The translations under genes were made by a program, and so were the position numbers. A stretch of 64,000 nt of DNA from Paludibacterium yongneupense DSM 18731 (GTDB lineage: Bacteria; Pseudomonadota; Gammaproteobacteria; Burkholderiales; Chromobacteriaceae). Numbering within the stretch: the first letter of the stretch is position 1; the number at the start of each line of letters is the position of its first letter. The notes beneath the pieces were generated by a model. That model saw only the letters and a list, made by a program, of their open reading frames with translations. It was not told the DNA's origin and did not search any database. The DNA is taken from contig NZ_AUGZ01000009.1 of assembly GCF_000422925.1 (NCBI RefSeq), forward strand, positions 152,277 to 216,276, in the 5' to 3' direction. Below are positions 37,035 through 47,665 of this stretch, one piece after another.

Positions 37035-38507
37035 ATGAGTCGCGAGATTTTATTGCTGGTTGACGCGCTGGCAAGCGAAAAAAATGTCAGCAAGGATGTC
37101 GTGTTCGCCGCGCTCGAATTGGCGCTGGCGTCCGCTACCAAGAAAAAGATGGCGGACGACGAAGTCGACGTCCGCGTCGAGATCGATCGTCAGACCGGCT
37201 TGTACCAGACTTTCCGCCGCTGGACGGTGGTAGAGGACGATCAGCTTGAATTCGAGTGCCGCGAGCTGACGCTCGACGAGGCGCGCGAACGCAATCCGCG
37301 CATCGAACTGGGCGGCGTCATCGAAGAAACGATGGAAGCGGTCGAGTTCGGCCGCATCGGGGCGCAAACCGCCAAGCAGGTCATCCTGCAGAAGATCCGC
37401 GACGCGGAACGCGAGCAACTGCTGAACGAGTTCCTGCAACGCCGCGAACATCTGGTCAGCGGAACCGTAAAACGCATCGAACGCGGCAATGCGATCATCG
37501 AATGCGGCAAGCTCGAAGCGATCCTGCCGCGCGAACAGATGATCCCGAAGGAAAACCTGCGCGTAGGGGACCGGGTCAAGGCTTTCCTGCTGCGCATCGA
37601 CCGCATGGGGCGCGGGCCGCAACTGGTCCTGTCGCGTACGGCCCGTGAATTCCTGGTCAAGCTGTTCGAGCTGGAAGTGCCCGAGATCGACGAAGGCCTG
37701 CTCGAAATCAAGGAAGCGGCGCGCGATGTGGGACTGCGCGCGAAGATCGCGGTCAAGGCCAACGATCCGCGCATTGATCCGCAGGGAACCTGCATCGGCA
37801 TGCGGGGTTCGCGCGTGCAGGCGGTGACCCAGGAACTGGCCGGCGAGCGTGTCGATATCGTGTTGTGGGCGCCGGAACCCGCGCAGTTCGTCATCAACGC
37901 GCTGTCGCCGGCGGAAGTGGTCCGCATCATGATCGATGAAGACAATCACGCGATGGACGTCGTGGTCGAAGAAGATCAGCTGGCACTGGCTATCGGTCGC
38001 AGCGGGCAGAATGTTCGCCTTGCCGCCGAATTGACCGGCTGGTATCTGAATATCATGACCGTGACCGAAGCGGAGGAAAAGCATCAGGAAGAAGATGCGG
38101 CCTTGCGCAATCTGTTCGTCACGCACCTGGGCGTCGACGACTCGGTGGCCACCGTGCTGGTGCAGGAAGGCTTCGCCACGCTCGAGGAGGTGGCCTATGT
38201 CCCGATCAACGAAATGCTCGAAATCGAGGGTTTCGATGAAACGCTGGTGAACGATCTCAGAAGCCGTGCTCGTGACGCGCTGCTGACGCAAGCCATCGTC
38301 TCCGAGGAAAAGTCCGTTTCCGAAGACCTCAAGGATTTTGAAGGCCTGGATGCGGAGCTGGTGCTGAAGCTGGCTGAAAATGGCGTGACCACCCGCGACG
38401 ATCTTGCCGACCTAGCCGTGGATGATCTCGTGGATATGACCGGTATGGAGGCTGAAACCGCACGCGTAGTGATCATGAAGGCGCGCGAACACTGGTTCAA
38501 CCAGTAA
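37035..38507 (+). CDS. nusA: Transcription termination/antitermination protein NusA
   Basis: NusA binds RNA polymerase and controls pausing, termination and antitermination. The 490-residue protein has the N-terminal polymerase-binding domain ([21 protein letters not shown]), an S1 domain ([23 protein letters not shown]), two KH domains ([14 protein letters not shown] and [16 protein letters not shown]) and two C-terminal acidic repeats that contact the alpha subunit ([33 protein letters not shown]). GGAGGATTGC precedes the ATG. Between rimP and infB as usual. Confidence 0.98.
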   Translation: MSREILLLVDALASEKNVSKDVVFAALELALASATKKKMADDEVDVRVEIDRQTGLYQTFRRWTVVEDDQLEFECRELTLDEARERNPRIELGGVIEETMEAVEFGRIGAQTAKQVILQKIRDAEREQLLNEFLQRREHLVSGTVKRIERGNAIIECGKLEAILPREQMIPKENLRVGDRVKAFLLRIDRMGRGPQLVLSRTAREFLVKLFELEVPEIDEGLLEIKEAARDVGLRAKIAVKANDPRIDPQGTCIGMRGSRVQAVTQELAGERVDIVLWAPEPAQFVINALSPAEVVRIMIDEDNHAMDVVVEEDQLALAIGRSGQNVRLAAELTGWYLNIMTVTEAEEKHQEEDAALRNLFVTHLGVDDSVATVLVQEGFATLEEVAYVPINEMLEIEGFDETLVNDLRSRARDALLTQAIVSEEKSVSEDLKDFEGLDAELVLKLAENGVTTRDDLADLAVDDLVDMTGMEAETARVVIMKAREHWFNQ

Positions 38508-38544
38508 GGTTTCAGAAAGTAATCGACGGATTTTGGGAAAACGC

Positions 38545-41439
38545 ATGGTATTGATGAATTTAAGGCAGTTTGCCAGTGAGCTTGGCTTGTCCCCGGAACG
38601 ACTGCAGGAGCAATTGCAGTCCGCCGGCGTGGGCAGGCGCTCGCTGGACGAGGCACTCTCGGAGAAGGACAAATCCCAGCTTCTGGATTATCTGAAGCGT
38701 TCGCATGGCGCACGCGACGAAAATGGTCGCATTACGGTAACCCGCAAGCAGACGAGCGAGATTCGCACTGCCGATGGGTCTACGGTGAGGGTGGAAACCC
38801 GCAAGAAGCGCGTCGTGGTGCGCCCGGATGAGCCGGTTGCTGCCCCTGTCGCCGCTCCCGTAGAGCCTGTTCCCGTTGCCGCCGTGAAGGCGGAACCGAA
38901 GCCGGAAGCGCGTCCGGAGCCCAAGCCCGAGCCTCAGCCCGAGCCGAAGCCGGAAGCGAAACCCGAACCGAAGCCCAAGGCCGAGCCTGCGCCGGTGCCC
39001 GAAAAAGCCCAGGCCGCCGCCGCTCCCGTTGAAGAGAAGCGCCACAGCGTGACTCGCCCGACGCCGGCTTCGATTCTGACGCCGGAAGAAATCGCCTCGC
39101 GCGAATCGGAAGAACGGCGTCAGGCCGAGTTCCGTATCCGCCAGGCTGCGCTGATGCGCGAAAAAATCGAACGCGAAGAGCGTCGTGCAGCGGCGGCCCG
39201 CGCTGCGGCCGCTCCGCCGCCGCCGCCGGCCCCCGTGGTTGCCGCTCCGGCTGCCGCCGAACCGCGGCGGGAAGACGCGCCGCGGCGCGACGATTCCCGT
39301 CCTCCGCGCAGCGCCCAGCCGGGCCAGCGTCCGCAAGGCTCCGCGCCTCGCAGCGGCCAGCCGTCCTCCCGTCCGGCAGGCGGCCCGCAAGGGGCGCGTG
39401 GTCCTGGCGGTGCAGCTGGCGTCCGCCCCGCGAATCCGGGTGCGACGCCGCCTCGTGCGCCGACGCCGGGTGGCGTTCCGGCGACGGTCGCCGGTCGGGT
39501 CGATGCCAAGAAGGGTGGCAAGAAGCCTGGCGATCGCAGCTGGGATGATCGCAAGCCCAAGGGCGGTCGCGGTCTGAAGGCTCGCGGTGGCGATGCCAAC
39601 AGCGACTGGAAATCCAAGAAGGGCGGTCGCAACAGCCGTCATCAGGGCCAGCACGCGTTCCAGGCGCCGACCGAGCCCATCGTGCATGAAGTGCTGGTGC
39701 CGGAAACGATCACCGTGGCCGATCTGTCGCACCGCATGGCGGTGAAGGCGGCCGAAGTGATCAAGGTGCTGATGAAGATGGGCATGATGGTGACCATCAA
39801 CCAGGTGCTGGATCAGGAAACCGCGCTGATCATCGTCGAAGAGATGGGGCACGTGGGCAAGGCCGCGCAGGCCGACGATCCGGAAGCGTTCCTGGAAATC
39901 ACCGGCGAACAGGCGGTCGAAGCCGAGCATCTGCATCGTCCGCCGGTCGTGACCGTGATGGGGCACGTCGATCACGGCAAGACTTCGCTTCTGGACTACA
40001 TTCGCCGTGCCAAAGTGGCGGCGGGCGAAGCGGGCGGCATTACCCAGCACATCGGTGCCTACCATGTGGAAACCGCGCGCGGCGTGATCACCTTCCTCGA
40101 TACCCCGGGGCACGAGGCGTTTACGGCGATGCGTGCACGCGGCGCGAAAGCGACCGATATCGTGGTGCTGGTGGTGGCTGCCGACGACGGCGTGATGCCG
40201 CAAACGATCGAAGCCGTTCACCATGCGAAGGCGGCTGGCGTGCCCATGGTGGTTGCGGTCAACAAGATCGACAAGCAGGGGGCGAACCCCGAGCGCATCC
40301 GCCAGGAACTGGTGGCACAGGAAGTCGTGCCTGAAGAGTGGGGCGGCGATACGCAGTTCATCGAAGTTTCCGCCAAGCAGGGTACGAATATCGACGGTTT
40401 GCTGGAAGGCATTCTGCTGCAGGCCGAGATGCTCGATTTGAAGGCCCCGAAGGATGCGCCGGCCAAGGGCGTGATCGTCGAAGCCCGTCTCGACAAGGGC
40501 CGCGGCCCGGTGGCGACCTTCCTGGTTCAGTCCGGCACATTGCGCCGGGGCGATATTTTGCTGGCCGGGACCGCATTCGGCCGCATCCGCGCGATGATAG
40601 ACGAGAACGGCGATCAGATCGACGAAGCGGGTCCGTCGATTCCGGTCGAAATTCTGGGCTTGTCCGACGTGCCGTCGGCCGGCGAGGATGCGATGGTTCT
40701 TGCCGACGAGAAGAAGGCGCGCGAAATCGCCCTGTTCCGTCAAGGCAAGTTCCGCGATGTCCGCCTGGCCAAGCAGCAAGCGACCAAGCTGGAAAACATG
40801 TTTGCCCAGATGTCCGAAGGCGAAGCGCAGTCGCTGTCGCTGATCATCAAGGCTGACGTACAGGGCTCTTACGAAGCGCTCGCACAAAGTTTGCAGAAGC
40901 TGTCGACCGACGAAGTCCGCGTCAATATCCTGCACTCCGGTGTGGGTGGGATTTCCGAGTCGGACATCAACCTGGCGATTGCCTCCAAGGCCATCGTGAT
41001 CGGCTTCAACACCCGTTCCGATGCGGCCGCGCGCAAGCTGGCCGAGAGCGAAGGCGTCGATATCCGCTACTACAGCATCATCTATGATGCCGTGGATGAG
41101 GTTAAGGCTGCGCTGTCCGGCATGCTGGCTCCGGAGAAGAAGGAACAGATCCTGGGTACCGTCGAGATCCGTCAGGTAATCAATGTGTCCAAGGTCGGCA
41201 ACATCGCCGGTTGTATGGTGACCGATGGCATGATCAAGCGTCATGCCCAGGTACGCCTGATCCGCGAACACGTGGTAGTGCATACCGGCGAGCTGGATTC
41301 GCTGCGCCGCTTCAAGGACGACGTGAAGGAAGTCAAGCAGGGCTACGAATGCGGCCTGATGCTGAAGAACTTCAACGATGTCCGCGAAGGCGACACCCTC
41401 GAAGTGTTCGAAATCGTCGAAGTCGCACGTTCGCTGTAA
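38545..41439 (+). CDS. infB: Translation initiation factor IF-2
   Basis: IF-2 places initiator tRNA on the 30S subunit and promotes subunit joining with GTP. The protein has about 964 residues. The N-terminal IF2_N helical module is followed by a long disordered region rich in EPKPE, Ala/Pro and Arg/Gly (residues about 95-370), a second IF2_N module ([25 protein letters not shown]), then the GTPase with G1 [10 protein letters not shown]3 DTPGHEAF, G4 NKIDK and the C-terminal barrel domains. The ATG at 38545 with GGGAAAACGC upstream is preferred; TTG 38533 and ATG 38554 are alternatives. It lies 37 bases after nusA. Confidence 0.97.
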   Translation: MVLMNLRQFASELGLSPERLQEQLQSAGVGRRSLDEALSEKDKSQLLDYLKRSHGARDENGRITVTRKQTSEIRTADGSTVRVETRKKRVVVRPDEPVAAPVAAPVEPVPVAAVKAEPKPEARPEPKPEPQPEPKPEAKPEPKPKAEPAPVPEKAQAAAAPVEEKRHSVTRPTPASILTPEEIASRESEERRQAEFRIRQAALMREKIEREERRAAAARAAAAPPPPPAPVVAAPAAAEPRREDAPRRDDSRPPRSAQPGQRPQGSAPRSGQPSSRPAGGPQGARGPGGAAGVRPANPGATPPRAPTPGGVPATVAGRVDAKKGGKKPGDRSWDDRKPKGGRGLKARGGDANSDWKSKKGGRNSRHQGQHAFQAPTEPIVHEVLVPETITVADLSHRMAVKAAEVIKVLMKMGMMVTINQVLDQETALIIVEEMGHVGKAAQADDPEAFLEITGEQAVEAEHLHRPPVVTVMGHVDHGKTSLLDYIRRAKVAAGEAGGITQHIGAYHVETARGVITFLDTPGHEAFTAMRARGAKATDIVVLVVAADDGVMPQTIEAVHHAKAAGVPMVVAVNKIDKQGANPERIRQELVAQEVVPEEWGGDTQFIEVSAKQGTNIDGLLEGILLQAEMLDLKAPKDAPAKGVIVEARLDKGRGPVATFLVQSGTLRRGDILLAGTAFGRIRAMIDENGDQIDEAGPSIPVEILGLSDVPSAGEDAMVLADEKKAREIALFRQGKFRDVRLAKQQATKLENMFAQMSEGEAQSLSLIIKADVQGSYEALAQSLQKLSTDEVRVNILHSGVGGISESDINLAIASKAIVIGFNTRSDAAARKLAESEGVDIRYYSIIYDAVDEVKAALSGMLAPEKKEQILGTVEIRQVINVSKVGNIAGCMVTDGMIKRHAQVRLIREHVVVHTGELDSLRRFKDDVKEVKQGYECGLMLKNFNDVREGDTLEVFEIVEVARSL

Positions 41440-41450
41440 TCGAAGCAATG

Positions 41451-41489
41451 ACGAGCGCGGCCCGCAATTGCGGCCCGCGCTCGTTTTTT
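41451..41489 (+). terminator. Terminator-like hairpin between infB and rbfA
   Basis: ACGAGCGCGG-CCCGC (41451-41465) pairs with GCGG-CCCGCGCTCGT (41470-41484) apart from one mismatch, around AATT, and is followed by six T. It is a full intrinsic terminator by appearance, yet rbfA starts only 19 bases later. Confidence 0.8.
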
Positions 41490-41507
41490 AAAGTGTCAGG
41501 AACGACC

Positions 41508-41915
41508 ATGGCAAAAGCCAAAAAAGGGTTTTCCCGTTCGGACCGCGTCGCGGACCAGATCCAGCGCGAATTGGCCAAGCTGCTGCAGAAGGGTCTGAAA
41601 GACCCGCGCGCGGGCTGGATTACGTTGACTCTGGTCGACGTTACCCGCGATTACTCGCACGCCAAAATCTATTACACGGTGATGGACGAGAAAACCCGTC
41701 CCGCCACGCAGGAAGCGCTGGAAAGCGCCGCCGGCTATCTGCGCGTGGAGTTGGGGCGTACGCTGCAGATTTTCACCACGCCGCAGTTGCACTTCGTTTA
41801 CGACGAGTCGATCGAGCGCGGTCTGCACATGAGCCGCCTGATCGATCAGGTGGTGGAAGAAGAAAACCAGCGCAATCCGCAGCCGGAGGCGCCCGCCGAG
41901 GACCCCGAGGCATGA
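41508..41915 (+). CDS. rbfA: Ribosome-binding factor A
   Basis: RbfA is a KH-fold protein for 16S rRNA 5'-end maturation and cold growth. The 135-residue protein starts MAKAKKGFSRSDRVADQIQRELAKLLQ and contains KDPRAGWITLTLVDVTRDYSHAKIYYTV and the C-terminal PQLHFVYDESIERG. AGGAACGACC precedes the ATG. It overlaps truB by 4 bases and follows the hairpin after infB. Confidence 0.97.
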   Translation: MAKAKKGFSRSDRVADQIQRELAKLLQKGLKDPRAGWITLTLVDVTRDYSHAKIYYTVMDEKTRPATQEALESAAGYLRVELGRTLQIFTTPQLHFVYDESIERGLHMSRLIDQVVEEENQRNPQPEAPAEDPEA

Positions 41916-42832
41916 ACCAGCCCCGCCGGCCCAAGCGCCGGGTCGATGGTGTTCTGCTGCTGGACAAGCCCTACCGCATCACCAGCAACGGTGCGCTGCA
42001 GAAAGCGCGTTGGCTGTATCAGGCGGCCAAGGCCGGTCATACCGGCGTGCTCGATCCGCTGGCGACCGGGCTGTTGCCGATCTGTTTCGGTGAAGCGACC
42101 AAGTTTTCGTCCTATTTGCTGGATGCGGACAAGCGTTATCGCGCCACCGTACGCTTCGGCCAGGTCAGTTCCACGGGCGACAGCGAGGGTGAGATCGTTC
42201 TCGAGCGCCCGATCGCCTTTATCGAGGCCGACCTGCGCTCGGTGATCGATGCCTTCGTCGGCGAAATCGAACAGGTGCCGCCGATGTATTCGGCGCTCAA
42301 GCACCAGGGGCGGGCTTTGTACGAATATGCGCGCGCCGGGGTCGAGATCGAGCGCAAGGCGCGCCGGGTCACGATACATTCGATTGATCTGATCGAGTTC
42401 GATGGCGTCAGTGCGGTGATTGATGTGTCGTGCAGCAAGGGGACGTATATCCGTACGCTGGGGCAGGATATTGGCGAGGCACTCGGTGCGGGCGGGCATC
42501 TTACGGCGCTGCGCCGCTTGTCGACCGCCGGTTTCCCGCTCGAAGAGTCGCGGACGCTGGAGGATGTCGAGTCGCTGCCGCTGGAACAGCGCGACCTGCT
42601 GCTGCTGCCGGTCGATGTGCTGGTCGCACACCTGCCCGCCGTCGAACTGGGCGTCGACGACTACGGTCGTTTGAGTCACGGTCAGCCCGTGCGTATTTCT
42701 GAAAATTATGAGACAATGTCGCGCTTCCGGGTCTACCATCAAGTGACACGGGAGTTCGTGGGTCTGGCCGAGGCACGTGGCGATGGTATGCTGCACCCGG
42801 TCCGGCTCCTGTCCGTCGCCCAGGATCTCTGA
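41912..42832 (+). CDS. truB: tRNA pseudouridine(55) synthase
   Basis: TruB makes pseudouridine 55 in the T-loop of tRNAs. The 306-residue protein has [14 protein letters not shown], the catalytic Asp in [23 protein letters not shown] and [19 protein letters not shown], followed by a C-terminal PUA-like domain. Start ATG overlaps the end of rbfA by 4 bases (ATGA). Followed by rpsO after 88 bases. Confidence 0.97.
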   Translation: MNQPRRPKRRVDGVLLLDKPYRITSNGALQKARWLYQAAKAGHTGVLDPLATGLLPICFGEATKFSSYLLDADKRYRATVRFGQVSSTGDSEGEIVLERPIAFIEADLRSVIDAFVGEIEQVPPMYSALKHQGRALYEYARAGVEIERKARRVTIHSIDLIEFDGVSAVIDVSCSKGTYIRTLGQDIGEALGAGGHLTALRRLSTAGFPLEESRTLEDVESLPLEQRDLLLLPVDVLVAHLPAVELGVDDYGRLSHGQPVRISENYETMSRFRVYHQVTREFVGLAEARGDGMLHPVRLLSVAQDL

Positions 42833-42920
42833 GCGGCGGCATTTTGAAGTGCGGATGGGTTTCGGCTCGCTGCACTTGCCGGGCCGATTGTGCCCTAACT
42901 GTGATTTTGGAGTTGCAATA

Positions 42921-43190
42921 ATGGCAATGACCGCCGAACAAAAAGCAGAGATCGTCAAGACCTACCAGCATCAAGCTGGCGATACCGGTTCCAGTGAAGT
43001 CCAAGTGGCTCTGCTGACCGCTCGCATCAACGATCTGACCCCTCACTTCAAGGCCAATACCAAGGATCACCACAGCCGTCGCGGCTTGTTGAAAATGGTC
43101 AGCCGTCGCCGTCGCCTGCTTGACTACCTCAAGCGCACCAACGCCGACTCCTACCGTTCCTTGATTGCCAGCCTGGGTCTGCGCAAGTAA
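42921..43190 (+). CDS. rpsO: 30S ribosomal protein S15
   Basis: The 89-residue S15 binds the 16S rRNA central domain. It reads [33 protein letters not shown] and has the conserved [11 protein letters not shown] motif ([30 protein letters not shown]). GGAG lies about 10 bases before the ATG. It ends at a strong palindrome, then pnp. In E. coli S15 autoregulates translation through a pseudoknot at its start; that was not resolved here. Confidence 0.98.
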   Translation: MAMTAEQKAEIVKTYQHQAGDTGSSEVQVALLTARINDLTPHFKANTKDHHSRRGLLKMVSRRRRLLDYLKRTNADSYRSLIASLGLRK

Positions 43191-43199
43191 TCGGTACAC

Positions 43200-43229
43200 G
43201 AAAAAGTCGCAGCTAGCTGCGACTTTTTC
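43200..43229. terminator. Perfect palindromic terminator after rpsO
   Basis: GAAAAAGTCGCAGCT and AGCTGCGACTTTTTC are perfect 15-bp inverted arms meeting without spacer, so the hairpin has T runs in both directions. It lies 10 bases after the rpsO stop. Confidence 0.85.
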
Positions 43230-43257
43230 GCTTCGTATCGGGCGGCACCGAGTAGAG

Positions 43258-43321
43258 ACAACGGGGGGAGCCTCTAGAAATTCCGATCGCAGCGGCCGGA
43301 ATTTTTAGGGGTTCCCGTTGT
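43258..43321 (+). promoter_or_regulatory. Long stem-loop in the pnp leader
   Basis: Outer arms ACAACGGG (43258-43265) and CCCGTTGT (43314-43321) enclose an internal loop and an inner 15-bp stem 43271-43285 with 43297-43311 (two G-T pairs) and an 11-base apical loop. It is 47 bases upstream of the pnp start. In E. coli the pnp mRNA leader forms such a duplex, which RNase III cuts and PNPase then uses for autoregulation; the same is inferred. Confidence 0.6.
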
Positions 43322-43367
43322 ATGTATGTGCCTGCGAAAACAACCTAATACGTAAGGTAACCCAATA

Positions 43368-45515
43368 GTGTTCAATAAAATCAGCAAAACCTTCCAGCTC
43401 GGCAATCAGACCGTCACGCTGGAAACCGGCGAAGTCGCACGTCAGGCTTCGGGCGCGGTACTGGTCACTGTCGATGAAACCGTTGTTCTGGTCTCCGTGG
43501 TCGGCGGCAAGTCGGTCAAGCCGGGCCAGGATTTCTTTCCGCTGACCGTTGATTACCTCGAACGCACCTATGCTGCGGGCAAGATCCCCGGCGGCTTCTT
43601 CAAGCGCGAAGGCAAGCAGTCCGAAAAGGAAATCCTGACCAGCCGCCTGATCGACCGTCCGATCCGCCCGCTGTTCCCGGAAGGCTTCTACCACGACGTA
43701 CAGATCGTCGCCACCGTCGTCTCGCTGAATCCGGAAGTCGATGCCGACATCCCGGCGATGATCGGGGCTTCCGCCGCGCTGGCGATCTCCGGTCTGCCGT
43801 TTGCCGGCCCGATCGGTGCGGCCCGCGTTGGTTATGCCAACGGCGAATACATCCTGAACCCGACCAAGACCGAGCTGGCGGCCTCCGAGCTGGATCTGGT
43901 CGTAGCCGGTACCGAACGCGCCGTGCTGATGGTCGAATCCGAAGCCAAGGAACTCTCCGAAGCCGTGATGCTTGGCGCCGTGGTGTTCGGGCATGAGCAG
44001 ATGCAGACCGCCATCAAGGCGATCAACGAACTGGCCGACGAAGTCAATCCGGTCATGTGGGACTGGGCACCGGCCGCACGCGACGAAGAACTGATCGCCC
44101 GCATCCGCACCGTTGCCGGCGAGAAGCTTGCCGGTGCTTTCCGTCTGCGCCAGAAGCAGGCACGCACCCTGGCTATCAATGAAGCCTGGGACGCAGTCAA
44201 GACCGAAGTGTTCACCGAAGAAACCGATACGTTGCAAGCCAACGCCATCAAGAACATCTTCAAGAGCATGGAAGCCGATATCGTTCGCGGCCAGATTCTG
44301 GCCGGCGAACCGCGCATCGACGGTCGCGATACCCGCACCGTACGCCCGATCTCGATTCGCAGCGGCGTCTTGCCGCGCACCCACGGTTCCGCCCTGTTCA
44401 CGCGTGGCGAAACCCAGGCGCTGGTCGTGACCACGCTGGGCACCAAGCAGGATGAGCAGATCATCGACGCGCTGGCCGGCGAATACACCGAGCGCTTCAT
44501 GCTGCATTACAACTTCCCGCCGTACTCGACCGGTGAAGCCGGTCGCATGGGGCCGCCGAAGCGCCGTGAAATCGGCCACGGGCGCCTGGCCAAGCGCGCG
44601 CTGGTTGCCGTGCTTCCGCCGGAAACCGAGTTCGGCTACTCGATGCGCGTCGTGTCCGAAATCACCGAATCCAACGGCTCTTCGTCCATGGCTTCGGTCT
44701 GCGGCGGCTGCCTGTCGTTGCTGTCCGCCGGCGTACCGCTGAAAGCGCACGTGGCCGGTATCGCCATGGGCCTGATCCTGGAAGGCAACCGTTTCGCGGT
44801 TCTGACCGACATCCTCGGCGATGAAGATCACCTGGGCGACATGGACTTCAAGGTGGCCGGCACATCCGAAGGCGTGACCGCGCTGCAGATGGACATCAAG
44901 ATTCAGGGCATCACCCGCGAGATCATGCAGGTTGCGCTGGAACAGGCCAAGGAAGGCCGCCTGCACATCCTCGGCCTGATGCGCGAAGCTGTGGATGGTC
45001 CGCAAGAGCTGTCGGCCCATGCCCCGCGTCTGTTCGTGATGAAGATCAACCCGGACAAGATCCGCGAAGTGATCGGCAAGGGTGGCGAAACCATCCGTTC
45101 GATCACCAAGGATACCGGCACCGAGATCAACATCGACGAAGACGGCACCATCACCATCGCTTCGATCACGCAAGAAGGCGCCGATGCTGCCCGCAAGCGC
45201 ATCGAAGAGATCACCGTCGAAGTCGAGGTGGGCAAGGTCTACGAAGGTACCGTGGTCAAGATCCTCGACAACAACGTCGGCGCGATCGTATCCATCTTGC
45301 CGGGCAAGGATGGGCTGGTGCACATCTCGCAGATCGCCAACGAGCGCATCAAGAATGTGGCCGACTATCTGAAGGAAGGCCAAGTGGTCAAGGTCAAGGC
45401 CATCGAAATGGACGACCGCGGTCGCATCCGCCTGTCGATCAAGGCCCTGCTGGAAGAAGAAGCCAAGGTGGCGCGCGACACCGCCGACGCCTTCGGTCTG
45501 AAAGCCGGCCAGTAA
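43368..45515 (+). CDS. pnp: Polyribonucleotide nucleotidyltransferase (PNPase)
   Basis: PNPase degrades RNA 3' to 5' by phosphorolysis in the degradosome. The 715-residue protein has two RNase PH cores ([27 protein letters not shown] in the first; [29 protein letters not shown] [16 protein letters not shown] in the second with [13 protein letters not shown]), then KH ([19 protein letters not shown]) and S1 ([25 protein letters not shown]) domains. The start is GTG at 43368 with AAGGTAA upstream. Normal length. It ends at a strong terminator. Confidence 0.98.
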   Translation: MFNKISKTFQLGNQTVTLETGEVARQASGAVLVTVDETVVLVSVVGGKSVKPGQDFFPLTVDYLERTYAAGKIPGGFFKREGKQSEKEILTSRLIDRPIRPLFPEGFYHDVQIVATVVSLNPEVDADIPAMIGASAALAISGLPFAGPIGAARVGYANGEYILNPTKTELAASELDLVVAGTERAVLMVESEAKELSEAVMLGAVVFGHEQMQTAIKAINELADEVNPVMWDWAPAARDEELIARIRTVAGEKLAGAFRLRQKQARTLAINEAWDAVKTEVFTEETDTLQANAIKNIFKSMEADIVRGQILAGEPRIDGRDTRTVRPISIRSGVLPRTHGSALFTRGETQALVVTTLGTKQDEQIIDALAGEYTERFMLHYNFPPYSTGEAGRMGPPKRREIGHGRLAKRALVAVLPPETEFGYSMRVVSEITESNGSSSMASVCGGCLSLLSAGVPLKAHVAGIAMGLILEGNRFAVLTDILGDEDHLGDMDFKVAGTSEGVTALQMDIKIQGITREIMQVALEQAKEGRLHILGLMREAVDGPQELSAHAPRLFVMKINPDKIREVIGKGGETIRSITKDTGTEINIDEDGTITIASITQEGADAARKRIEEITVEVEVGKVYEGTVVKILDNNVGAIVSILPGKDGLVHISQIANERIKNVADYLKEGQVVKVKAIEMDDRGRIRLSIKALLEEEAKVARDTADAFGLKAGQ

Positions 45516-45536
45516 GCCGGACCGGTCCGCAGCAGA

Positions 45537-45562
45537 AAACCCGCCTTACGGCGGGTTTTTTT
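45537..45562 (+). terminator. Terminator of pnp
   Basis: AAACCCGCC (45537-45545), TTAC loop, GGCGGGTTT (45550-45558) and a seven-T run, 22 bases after the stop. Confidence 0.95.
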
Positions 45563-45584
45563 CGCTGCGGCCGCCGCGGCGCGC

Positions 45585-46388
45585 TCAGCTGGCGACCAGC
45601 ACGATCAGCTTGAGGTCAGGCTGTTGCGCGACACGCAAGGTGTACTGAAGGTATTCGCAGTCGCCGCGCAGCGGGTGATGGAAGCGTCGCCGCCCCCCTT
45701 CGCGCGCCATTACCTGCTGCGAGCGCCAGGCGGCGGCGAAGTCGGTGCTGGCCTGGTCGAGCTGCCCAATGTGGGCGAGACAGACGGGGTCGCCGTGCCA
45801 GTGCGCGCTGTCTGCGCGATATTCGGCCACCAGCCTTCGCGCGCGCTCGTCCCAGTCTGCAATCAGCGCTTTGGCTTCAGGATCGAGAAAGACGTAGTCG
45901 AGCAGATTGCGCCTGGCGCCGCTGCCGCTTTCCGGGCCGAGCCAGGCCGAGAACAACTCCGCTGCCGCCGCATTCCAGCACACTGCATCCCAGTGCCGAT
46001 CGAGCAGATAGGCCGGCGAGGCGACGGCATCCACCAGCAGGCGCAGCCTAGGTTCGTCGTTGGGCGCGGGCGCAGCCTGCTCCGGATCGGCACGTTCGGC
46101 CAGCCCGAACAGATAGGCACGCTCGGCCGGCGTCAGTCTGAGTCCGTCCGCGAGCGCGGACAGGGTGGCAACCGAGATCGCCGTGCTGCGTCCCTGCTCT
46201 ATCCAGGTGTACCAGGTCGGGCTGATGCCGCACAGGCTGGCGGCTTCTTCGCGCCGCAGTCCCGGCGCGCGGCGGCGCAAGCCGGCGGGCAAGCCGACCT
46301 GCTCCGGGCGCAAGCGCTCGCGCACGGCACGCAGAAACCGGCCGAGTGAAAGCGTTGCCGAGAGGGCAGAGGGTATGCTGTCGCTCAT
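45585..46388 (-). CDS. XRE-family regulator with MmyB-like ligand-binding domain
   Basis: A 267-residue regulator. An N-terminal helix-turn-helix (VGLPAGLRRRAPGLRREEAASLCGISPTWYTWIEQGRS) precedes an MmyB-like domain (YLLDRHWDAVCWNAAAAELFS, LLDYVFLDPEAKALIADW, FHHPLRGDCEYLQYTLRV), a PAS-like fold that may bind a small ligand such as a fatty acid. GGGAGAACGACC precedes the ATG at 46388. It is divergent from the methyltransferase gene (106-base gap) and probably regulates it. Confidence 0.88.
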   Translation of the reverse strand: MSDSIPSALSATLSLGRFLRAVRERLRPEQVGLPAGLRRRAPGLRREEAASLCGISPTWYTWIEQGRSTAISVATLSALADGLRLTPAERAYLFGLAERADPEQAAPAPNDEPRLRLLVDAVASPAYLLDRHWDAVCWNAAAAELFSAWLGPESGSGARRNLLDYVFLDPEAKALIADWDERARRLVAEYRADSAHWHGDPVCLAHIGQLDQASTDFAAAWRSQQVMAREGGRRRFHHPLRGDCEYLQYTLRVAQQPDLKLIVLVAS

Positions 46389-46494
46389 GGTCGTTCTCCC
46401 TGTGCGGGTAGTGCCTGTAATAGTATAAGCAAGCAACTTCTACCCCCATAATATAGGGTTTACTGTGCGACTTCCCACCCAGAGGAGTTGCCAT

Positions 46495-47265
46495 ATGAAA
46501 ACCCATCACGATGCGGTCCATGCCCAGTTCGATCCGCGGGCCCAAGCCTATCTGACCAGCCGTTCGCACGCAGAAGGGGCCGACTTGCTGCGCGCGCAGG
46601 CGTTGGTCGCGCAGACCTTTCCCGCCCGTGCGAACGTTCTCGACATCGGCTGCGGTGCCGGCCATCTGAGCTATGCGCTGGCCCCTGGCGTCGCACGTGT
46701 GGTCGCCCTGGATCCGTCCGAACGCATGCTGGCCGTGGTCGCGGCCGAAGCACGGGCGCGCAGCTTGCCGCAGATCGAAACGCGCGCAGGGCGGGCGGAG
46801 GCCTTGTCCTTTGACGATGCCAGCTTCTGCATGGCCGCCAGCCGCTACAGCGCGCACCACTGGACGCAGCTGGAGACGGCCTTGCATGAGATGCGGCGCG
46901 TGATCCGTCCGGGCGGCTATCTGATGATGATCGATATTGAAGGCTGCGAGGACGCGCTCGTCGATACCCATCTGCAGACCATCGAATTGTTGCGAGACCG
47001 CTCGCACGTCAAAAATCGCAGTCCGAGCGAATGGCGGCGGCTGTTGCATGTCGCCGGCTTCGATGTGCTGGCTCACGAGTCATGGCCAACCCGACTGGAT
47101 TTCACGGCCTGGGTCGAACGCATGCGTACGCCCCCCGATCTCGTCGCGGTCTTGCATGCCTTGCAGAGCGGGGCCCCGCAGGAGGTCAGGCAGGCGCTGG
47201 CGATAGAAGATGATGGATCCTTCACCGTGAACACGGGGCTGTTCTGGGCGCGCGTATCGGCCTGA
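46495..47265 (+). CDS. Class I SAM-dependent methyltransferase
   Basis: A 256-residue methyltransferase with SAM motif I VLDIGCGAGH (residues 48-57), acidic loop VVALDPSERML and motif III IRPGGYLMMIDIEG. Organisation resembles UbiE/YcgJ-like enzymes; the substrate cannot be inferred. The ATG at 46495 has GAGGAG 8 bases upstream, and a longer in-frame start at 46465 is rejected. It is likely controlled by the divergent XRE gene. Confidence 0.85.
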   Translation: MKTHHDAVHAQFDPRAQAYLTSRSHAEGADLLRAQALVAQTFPARANVLDIGCGAGHLSYALAPGVARVVALDPSERMLAVVAAEARARSLPQIETRAGRAEALSFDDASFCMAASRYSAHHWTQLETALHEMRRVIRPGGYLMMIDIEGCEDALVDTHLQTIELLRDRSHVKNRSPSEWRRLLHVAGFDVLAHESWPTRLDFTAWVERMRTPPDLVAVLHALQSGAPQEVRQALAIEDDGSFTVNTGLFWARVSA

Positions 47266-47530
47266 GAGAGGGGGGCGGGCCCGCGCGCACATCGACCTTG
47301 CGCGGCCCTCGGCGCGAATGCAGACACCGGGCGGGACCGGGCTTGGCGATCGGCCCGATGCCCGGCCGACGTGTGCGATCCCCGCCTCGGTTTTTCTGTG
47401 TGTTGCTGCGGGTTGTCCTTCCCGCATGGCGCAATCGTGCGTCCTGCATTGCGAACCGGCCGTCGAAGAATGGACGTTGCAGAGCATCGCATCGGGGCGG
47501 CGGGCTAATTTTGCCGCGCTTGACCTCCAG

Positions 47531-47559
47531 TTGTCCCTGTCCTGCCGATTTGTTATATA
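47531..47559 (+). promoter_or_regulatory. Promoter candidate for the aru genes
   Basis: TTGTCC (47531-47536), a 17-base spacer and TATATA (47554-47559), about 105 bases before the aruC start. Confidence 0.55.
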
Positions 47560-47625
47560 GTTAACGGCTAAATTAGCCTCCCGTCGTCGTCGCGGCAGCC
47601 ATGTGTGCGCCGGCAGGGCGAAGTC

Positions 47626-47646
47626 GAATACCGAATACCGAATACT
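47626..47646 (+). repeat. Three tandem 7-bp repeats in the aruC leader
   Basis: GAATACC, GAATACC and GAATACT stand in direct tandem 20 bases before the aruC start codon, just upstream of the ribosome-binding site. They may be a regulator site or a simple slippage repeat. Confidence 0.6.
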
Positions 47647-47665
47647 CCCTGAAAGGAACAGTCTG

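Larger units (their letters stand above)
47266..47665. other. Intergenic region upstream of aruC
   Basis: 400 bases without a supported gene. The first half is very GC-rich, the second carries the aruC promoter candidate and three 7-bp repeats. No terminator for the methyltransferase gene with a T run is evident; TCGGTTTTTCTG at about 47390 follows a GC-rich stretch. Confidence 0.4.

Noticed and set aside
43305..45383. 692-residue open frame opposite pnp
   Set aside because: Antisense shadow of a conserved gene with no family-like motifs.
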